Positions 60,091-64,000 of a stretch of DNA of 64,000 nucleotides are shown here, piece after piece. A program made the translations under genes and the position numbers. This DNA comes from Planotetraspora mira (GTDB lineage: Bacteria; Actinomycetota; Actinomycetes; Streptosporangiales; Streptosporangiaceae). The stretch covers positions 279,411 through 343,410 of the forward strand of contig NZ_BOOO01000016.1 in NCBI RefSeq assembly GCF_016863275.1, in the 5' to 3' direction. The first letter of the stretch is position 1; the number at the start of each line of letters is the position of its first letter. The notes beneath the pieces are model-generated. The model was not told the DNA's origin, searched no databases, and saw nothing but the letters and a program-made list of their open reading frames with translations.

Positions 60091-60684
60091 TCACCTACGT
60101 TCAGCAGCCTGTGAGTCCCACCAGCGTGGCAATTCATCATCAGGTGTGTCTGGGCTGGCGAAGTAGAACGGCACGCCAAGGCTGCGGGCTACCGCCTGGC
60201 CTTTCTCGACAGCCTCGGCGGCTTCCGGCCAAGGAGGAACAGCACCGTTTAACAAGCGCAGGTCACCCCCGCGACTAAACAGCGCCAGTGGCTGCTCGTC
60301 GAAGCGGTGATGTTCCCTGCCCGGTCGTTGCACGATCGCGAACAGTCGCACAAACCAGCCCTGCGTATCGCCGTCCCACAGCGCCTCAACCGCTACCACC
60401 GGGTCGGTGATCGCATTGACCGCCTCAACCATCTGCGGCACCTGGGCAGGCGGTTCTTCGGGATCGACCAATCCCTGCTCGGCCAACCACACGAATCGTT
60501 CCTGCAGCATGTCCTGTGCGTCATACAGCCCAGGCACAGGATCCAACCCGCCTTCGGAACGCAACAGCCGGATGGCTGCTATCAGGCGCCGACGACGAAG
60601 TTGCTCGTCAATCTGATCACGAACCTGTGGGGATAACGCCGCCCGCCACCCATCTCGCTCTTGCACACCAAGCAGTCTCGCCAC
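60091..60684 (-). CDS. Hypothetical protein
   Basis: 197 residues from a GTG at 60684. Acidic, helical N-terminal half (EQLRRRRLIAAIRLLRSEGG, then a DMLQERFVWLAEQGLVDPEE stretch), then a beta-rich part (AVEALWDGDTQGWFVRLFAI) and ending PDDELPRWWDSQ. No membrane segment, no recognised family. It lies inside the putative island beside the att-like site and between two copies of the 18-bp GACCCCTTC(G/T)ATGCGAAC string. The 59871-60090 stretch downstream is featureless. Confidence 0.6.
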   Translation of the reverse strand: MARLLGVQERDGWRAALSPQVRDQIDEQLRRRRLIAAIRLLRSEGGLDPVPGLYDAQDMLQERFVWLAEQGLVDPEEPPAQVPQMVEAVNAITDPVVAVEALWDGDTQGWFVRLFAIVQRPGREHHRFDEQPLALFSRGGDLRLLNGAVPPWPEAAEAVEKGQAVARSLGVPFYFASPDTPDDELPRWWDSQAAERR

Positions 60685-61379
60685 CGCAGATCACGGGGTC
60701 GCAACACCGGTACGTTTCTAGCTCCTGATCCCCGGGTTCACGGCGCCACTGCCCAGCAGACAGGCCGGCGCGACACTGCGTCGACCCCTTCTATGCGAAC
60801 CCGGGTTCAGCGTCCCAACCTGTGTCGGCGGATGTCAACGCACGCTGTCCAGCACGCTGCATTCACCATGCACTGCCGCTCGATGCAACACGGTCTCAGC
60901 CAGTTCGCTGACTTTCCACTGACTTCATTCGCTTCAAAAACCAGTCCGACGAACCCCGGATGGCTCTCGCCCTGTCCACCGACTGGTACAGAAGGCCGGG
61001 TTCAAATTCCGCACGCTCCCCACCTGCACGTATCCGTTCTGACCTACGGGCAACCTGCGCAAACGCTTACGTTCGTTGTCATCGTTTGCCAGCGCTTTCC
61101 GTAGCTACGTGCCCCCAAAGGGCCCGACCCCCTAAGCGTGGGTGCCCCCGCCGGTGGCGCAGACCATGCGCGGCTGGCCGCGCGGCGGCGCAGATCAGCC
61201 CCAAACAGCCCTCAGAGCTGTGCTACGGTCCCGCGTCTCCGAAGAAGGAGCCGCGCCGGTATGGCCGGAGCAGAACAAATTGCGGCCCATCACCAGTCGC
61301 GGCGCGGTATTCAAGCCGTCACTAGGTCGCCTAGTGAATGTTTCTGGAGCTGCGCGATGACAATTTGTAACGTCCGGGT
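60685..61379. repeat. Gene-free stretch with first 138-bp repeat copy (60994-61131)
   Basis: No gene is supported. It contains a second copy of the att-like string (GACCCCTTCTATGCGAAC, 60783-60800; 17 of 18 match to 59854-59871) and the first copy of a 138-bp direct repeat at 60994-61131. The repeat includes CGTTCGTTGTCATCG and GCCAGCGCTTTCCGTAGC. A small ATG frame at 61261 with AAGGAG upstream runs on into the next gene in another frame and is not called. Confidence 0.7.
61319..61337 (+). promoter_or_regulatory. Palindrome upstream of HTH gene, candidate operator
   Basis: TCACTAGG-TCG-CCTAGTGA is a perfect 8-bp inverted repeat 42 bp before the start of the HTH protein. XRE-type regulators commonly bind such sites in their own leader. 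Confidence 0.55.
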
Positions 61380-61796
61380 ATGTCGTGGAATCCCAGCAAG
61401 CACCCCAGGGACGCGCGTGGTCGCTTCACTCGAAAGGCTGGAGCAGGCGGCGGGCTGGCGATTATCGTACTGGTGGGCCTGTATGTCCTTGGCCAGTCAC
61501 TGACTGCGCCCTCTGATGGGCAATCGCCTCGGCCATCGGTGTCGGCAACGGTCTCGCTCGAACAGCTAGTACGGCTGGGCCAGAATCTGCGGGCCGACCG
61601 GGAGTTCGGACAGCAGACGGTGGAGGAAGCCGCCAAGCTGGCCCACATATCGGAAGAGCGTCTGGTAGCGATCGAGGACGGTGCGGCGTCGGCGCCGACG
61701 GTGGACGAACTACGGCAGTTGGCCCACGTATACGCGCTGCCGCAGGATCTTCTGGAGAAGCGAATGACCGACGCGGGGCACGCCTCGGCACAGTGA
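61380..61796 (+). CDS. Membrane-anchored HTH (XRE-like) protein
   Basis: 138 residues. The ATG at 61380 is the only start after an in-frame TAA and lacks a ribosome site. The basic N-terminus (KHPRDARGRFTRKAG) is followed by one hydrophobic helix at about 26-43, a Ser/Pro linker, and an XRE-like five-helix domain at about 60-135 (LRADREFGQQTVEEAAKLAH, ISEERLVAIEDGAAS, TVDELRQLAHVYAL). By the positive-inside rule the HTH would be on the outer side, which is odd for DNA binding. It lies between the two 138-bp repeats. Confidence 0.65.
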   Translation: MSWNPSKHPRDARGRFTRKAGAGGGLAIIVLVGLYVLGQSLTAPSDGQSPRPSVSATVSLEQLVRLGQNLRADREFGQQTVEEAAKLAHISEERLVAIEDGAASAPTVDELRQLAHVYALPQDLLEKRMTDAGHASAQ

Positions 61797-62306
61797 CCAC
61801 GCAGTCGGGTGCCCTACCTCGCTATCAAGGACCATGTGCCCTGAATGTGCCCGATCTTGGCTAGCGGGGACAAACCCTAGGTCGCGGGTTGGCGGGCGGA
61901 CGAGTCGGCCTGTAGGCCGGGTTTTGATTCTGCATGCTCGCTACCTGCAAGGCTTCACTCTCGACCGTAAGTGACCTGCGAAAACGCTTCCGTTCGTTGT
62001 CATCGCTTGCCAGCGCTTTCCGTAGCCATGTGCCCCCAAAGTGCCCCGCCCCGGTATGCCGCCGTGAACCACCTGACCGCGGTGCCGGCGTTGTCACGCA
62101 CCCAACCTTCTGCTTACAAGGCAAGGGCAGGCTCCTCATAGATCGGTCGCAGCCCTGTTTGGTCGGTAGATGCGGGCGTTGGGGTGCCCTCGTGTACGAC
62201 GGCGTTGCTGTATGGACTGCCACTGCTATGCGGGATCCCCGCACTCGTTGGAACTCTTTGGCCTCAGGAGTGCACACCTGGGTTCCCTTTCGAGCAGCAT
62301 GGGCGT
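61797..62306. repeat. Gene-free stretch with second 138-bp repeat copy (61915-62052)
   Basis: The copy at 61915-62052 aligns without gaps to 60994-61131 (offset 921 bp), clearest in the last 80 bp. Both copies start GGCCGGGTT, contain a tRNA-T-arm-like run, and end near GTGCCCCCAAAG, a string often seen around actinomycete integration sites. No gene is supported here. Confidence 0.75.
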
Positions 62307-62882
62307 ATGGACTTCTGGGCGGGTGTCATAGCTGGAGTCTTGGGGGCCTTCGTAGGCGGGTTCTTCACCGCTTGGGGTACACGCCTTCAAGTGCGTGGGG
62401 CACTTGAAGCTGTGCGATTAGAAATCCAGGCAACAGCCGTCGCAGATCGTAAGGCGCGACAGATCGCTTTGCAACGACAAGCATTAATTGAAATGTATAG
62501 GTCAATAGGGGATTGCCTGCACCTACTGGAGGTTGAGACCGAGAAGCATGAATACCACACAAGTGCGACAGAGTGTCAAATTATACCGACACCCGAATTG
62601 CTGCAAACACGAAGGGACCTTGAATGTACGTACTGGACCTACAACAACGAACTCGTGCCCGACAATGATTCAAATGCCACACCTGTCGACGATCTTACGC
62701 TTTTTTTGTCCATTCTATGCAGTAAGGATTCTGAAATGATGCAAGGCTATATAGACAAGGTTCCAGCAAAGCTTCGCCAGAACAATTGCGAATATCGTGT
62801 TGTAATGGACTGGGTGGGAGGAAGGACCGCTTTTAAGGCTTGGGAGTATCTCGGCGAAATTCGAAAAACAATCGACACCTAA
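62307..62882 (+). CDS. Low-GC membrane-anchored hypothetical protein
   Basis: 191 residues from the ATG at 62307. An N-terminal helix (MDFWAGVIAGVLGAFVGGFF) anchors a cytosolic helical region with two Cys-containing segments (IGDCLHLLEVE, DLECTYWTYNNEL). Base use differs sharply from the rest of the window: many AT-ending codons, with AAA, ATA, TTT and AGG frequent. This points to recent transfer. The N-terminal helix followed by charged helices resembles small phage or defence accessory proteins, but no family is recognised. Confidence 0.68.
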   Translation: MDFWAGVIAGVLGAFVGGFFTAWGTRLQVRGALEAVRLEIQATAVADRKARQIALQRQALIEMYRSIGDCLHLLEVETEKHEYHTSATECQIIPTPELLQTRRDLECTYWTYNNELVPDNDSNATPVDDLTLFLSILCSKDSEMMQGYIDKVPAKLRQNNCEYRVVMDWVGGRTAFKAWEYLGEIRKTIDT

Positions 62883-62980
62883 GCCGCAATTCCGCGAGTG
62901 TCCATGGTCACCCATCGGCGTTGTCACGCAGTTGCTCACTCAGGCGGGCACCAGCACCTGGACCTCAGGTGGGGTTGAGG

Positions 62981-63226
62981 TCAGGTCGATTGCGCCGGAC
63001 CTCTCCCCTCAGAGATCACTCGAGCTGCGTCGTCTCGAACTTCGTTCCATACTTCCAGGTCTTCAGCCTCGAATGCCTTGTCAAGCGCGCTGCGCACCTC
63101 GCTAACAGGGCGGCCCCGATGGGTAGTCCGAACGCCGTCAAACGCCCTCAGATACTTCTCCAGGCGCTCCCGAACATACGGCACGATGATGTCTTCGTCA
63201 TAGCCACCGGCACCCGATATCTCCAT
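62981..63226 (-). CDS. Small hypothetical protein
   Basis: 81 residues from the ATG at 63226 with GGAG one base upstream. Acidic and helical: YDEDIIVPYVRERLEKYLRA, then EVRSALDKAFEAEDLEVWNE and a final RVISEGRGPAQ. A longer frame up to 63331 would run into the hairpin repeat and reads poorly, so the gene may be truncated at its 5' side by that element. Function unknown. Confidence 0.5.
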   Translation of the reverse strand: MEISGAGGYDEDIIVPYVRERLEKYLRAFDGVRTTHRGRPVSEVRSALDKAFEAEDLEVWNEVRDDAARVISEGRGPAQST

Positions 63227-63310
63227 ACTCCAATTCGACCACGTCTCGCACACTTGTGCACGCGCGCGAGGGGTTTGACGAATCGTTGCGGTGGTGCTGA
63301 ATCGGCGGGG

Positions 63311-63409
63311 CAAGATCAGTTTGGGGGGCAATTACACTGGCACGCTAATTCGGGAGGGGCACCGCCCCTGCCCGCGATTCTCCCTCCCATGCCCCCCAAG
63401 CTGATCTTG
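63311..63409. repeat. 99-bp inverted-repeat element
   Basis: CAAGATCAGTTTGGGGGGCA (63311-63330) and its complement at 63390-63409 agree at 19 of 20 positions. The 59 bp between hold a further GC-rich inverted stretch around GGGAGGGGC and GCCCCTGCCC. The shape suits a hairpin or a very short MITE-like remnant. Confidence 0.75.
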
Positions 63410-64000
63410 GAGGGGTCCCCGTCGATTTGGCTCCGAAACGATTCGGTGAACCCCGGCCCGCTGCTCGCCTCCTCCGCCTCTCTCCTCTTCTTCCCTTCGC
63501 CCATCGGCGCCTGTCGGTTTCCGGGTCTCATCGGCTCTGCGCGTGCCCATGACTATGACCGACCACCAAATCGGGAGACCTTCATCCGCACAAGCCGTAA
63601 TGCCGTCAATCTGAGGCTCACGCCGCTTGTCGGCGTGGTGCGCGCCGCCGCCGGCGGGACCGGCCGAAGAGCCGCAGCCCGCCGGTGGGCGGGCACGCGA
63701 CCAACAGGTAGACCTCGTGTCCGTGCCCATCTCGTGAGTGCGGGCCATGATGACAGCTCGTCAGCGCTGTGCTTCCCCTCGCTCGACCCCTCCGCGGTGC
63801 CACCGGAAGCAGCTCACCAAACAGCTCCTCCACCGATCCATCTCCCGGCGCGCCCGTCCCTCTTGCGGGCCGCCTCCCATCGGATCGTCGTGCCTGCCCC
63901 TCGACTTCCCCGCTCTTCCTCGCCGCAGCACCGATGCTCCGCCGAAGGCGGCTTGACCACGGATGGAAACTTGTAACAGCCCGGGCCACCTCAGGACTTG
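63410..64000. other. Right-end region without a supported gene
   Basis: About 590 bp with several overlapping frames on both strands, none with convincing codon use, start site or motif. A CCGCC-TTC-GGCGG hairpin lies near 63938-63952. Probably decayed island DNA or the end of a gene outside the window. Confidence 0.4.

Noticed and set aside
59826..60725. Complete tmRNA gene on the minus strand, with a GGAGCTA 5' end near 60725
   Set aside because: The distance (about 900 nt) is too long, a gene lies in between, and no tag-peptide reading frame was found.
61261..61503. 80-codon ORF with AAGGAG upstream
   Set aside because: It overlaps the HTH gene in another frame and loses coding quality after about 30 codons; possibly a leader peptide, but not supportable.
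63332..63989. Arg/Gly-rich frames on both strands at the right end
   Set aside because: Low-complexity translation typical of random high-GC sequence, no ribosome sites or motifs.

Overview
The window is high-GC actinobacterial DNA. Coding is dense on both strands, GTG starts are common, the chromosomal tRNA gene lacks an encoded CCA, and there is a mycothiol-type enzyme pair and an F420/Ddn-family protein. Gene order around glmU-prs-rplY-pth and metG-tatD-rsmA-ispE is typical of Actinobacteria. The style (paired Ser/Thr kinases and FG-GAP proteins, TamR/Tam, SigE-type sigma) would suit a filamentous actinomycete such as a member of the Streptosporangiales, but the genus is inference.

Layout. 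1-9322: an extracellular polysaccharide locus (flippase end, polyprenyl-phosphate sugar transferase, GT2, WecG/TagA-type transferase) carrying two sulfotransferases plus cysD, cysN and cysQ, so its product is probably sulfated. 9389-14533: exonuclease, pth, rplY, prs, glmU and tRNA-Gln. 14876-17154: acyl-CoA desaturase with tandem palindromic boxes, then a TetR regulator with a long charged repeat tail. 17162-21739: polyphosphate group (PHO-box-like repeats, ppk, Nudix/SixA protein, CYTH-CHAD protein). 21811-23180: tam and tamR diverging from a double operator. 23456-24244: exported alpha-carbonic anhydrase.

24258-37624 is the most interesting part. The housekeeping genes abc-f, ispE, rsmA, tatD and metG all lie on the minus strand. 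Inserted between them on the plus strand are two paralogous two-gene modules. Each has a membrane Ser/Thr kinase with an extracellular domain, overlapping by ATGA a secreted FG-GAP beta-propeller protein. rpfB, usually found between tatD and rsmA, is absent. Two intergenic gaps in this region hold arrays of a 53-bp periodic repeat with a 19-bp core. Each array is made of two opposed halves around a conserved centre.

37832-43226: GT2 and GT-C membrane glycosyltransferases, rsmI and the protein O-mannosyltransferase pmt. 43312-59717: mixed chromosomal genes, many of them regulator/target pairs with visible palindromic operators (PadR plus membrane protein, GntR plus membrane protein, HxlR against an NAD(P)-binding protein) and a SigE-type sigma factor with a membrane partner. 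From 59826 rightwards the sequence changes character. It starts with a CCA-bearing 3' half of a tRNA or tmRNA (att-like), followed by orphan genes, a 138-bp direct repeat, a membrane-anchored HTH protein, a low-GC gene and a hairpin repeat. This is probably the left edge of a decayed genomic island that continues past the window.
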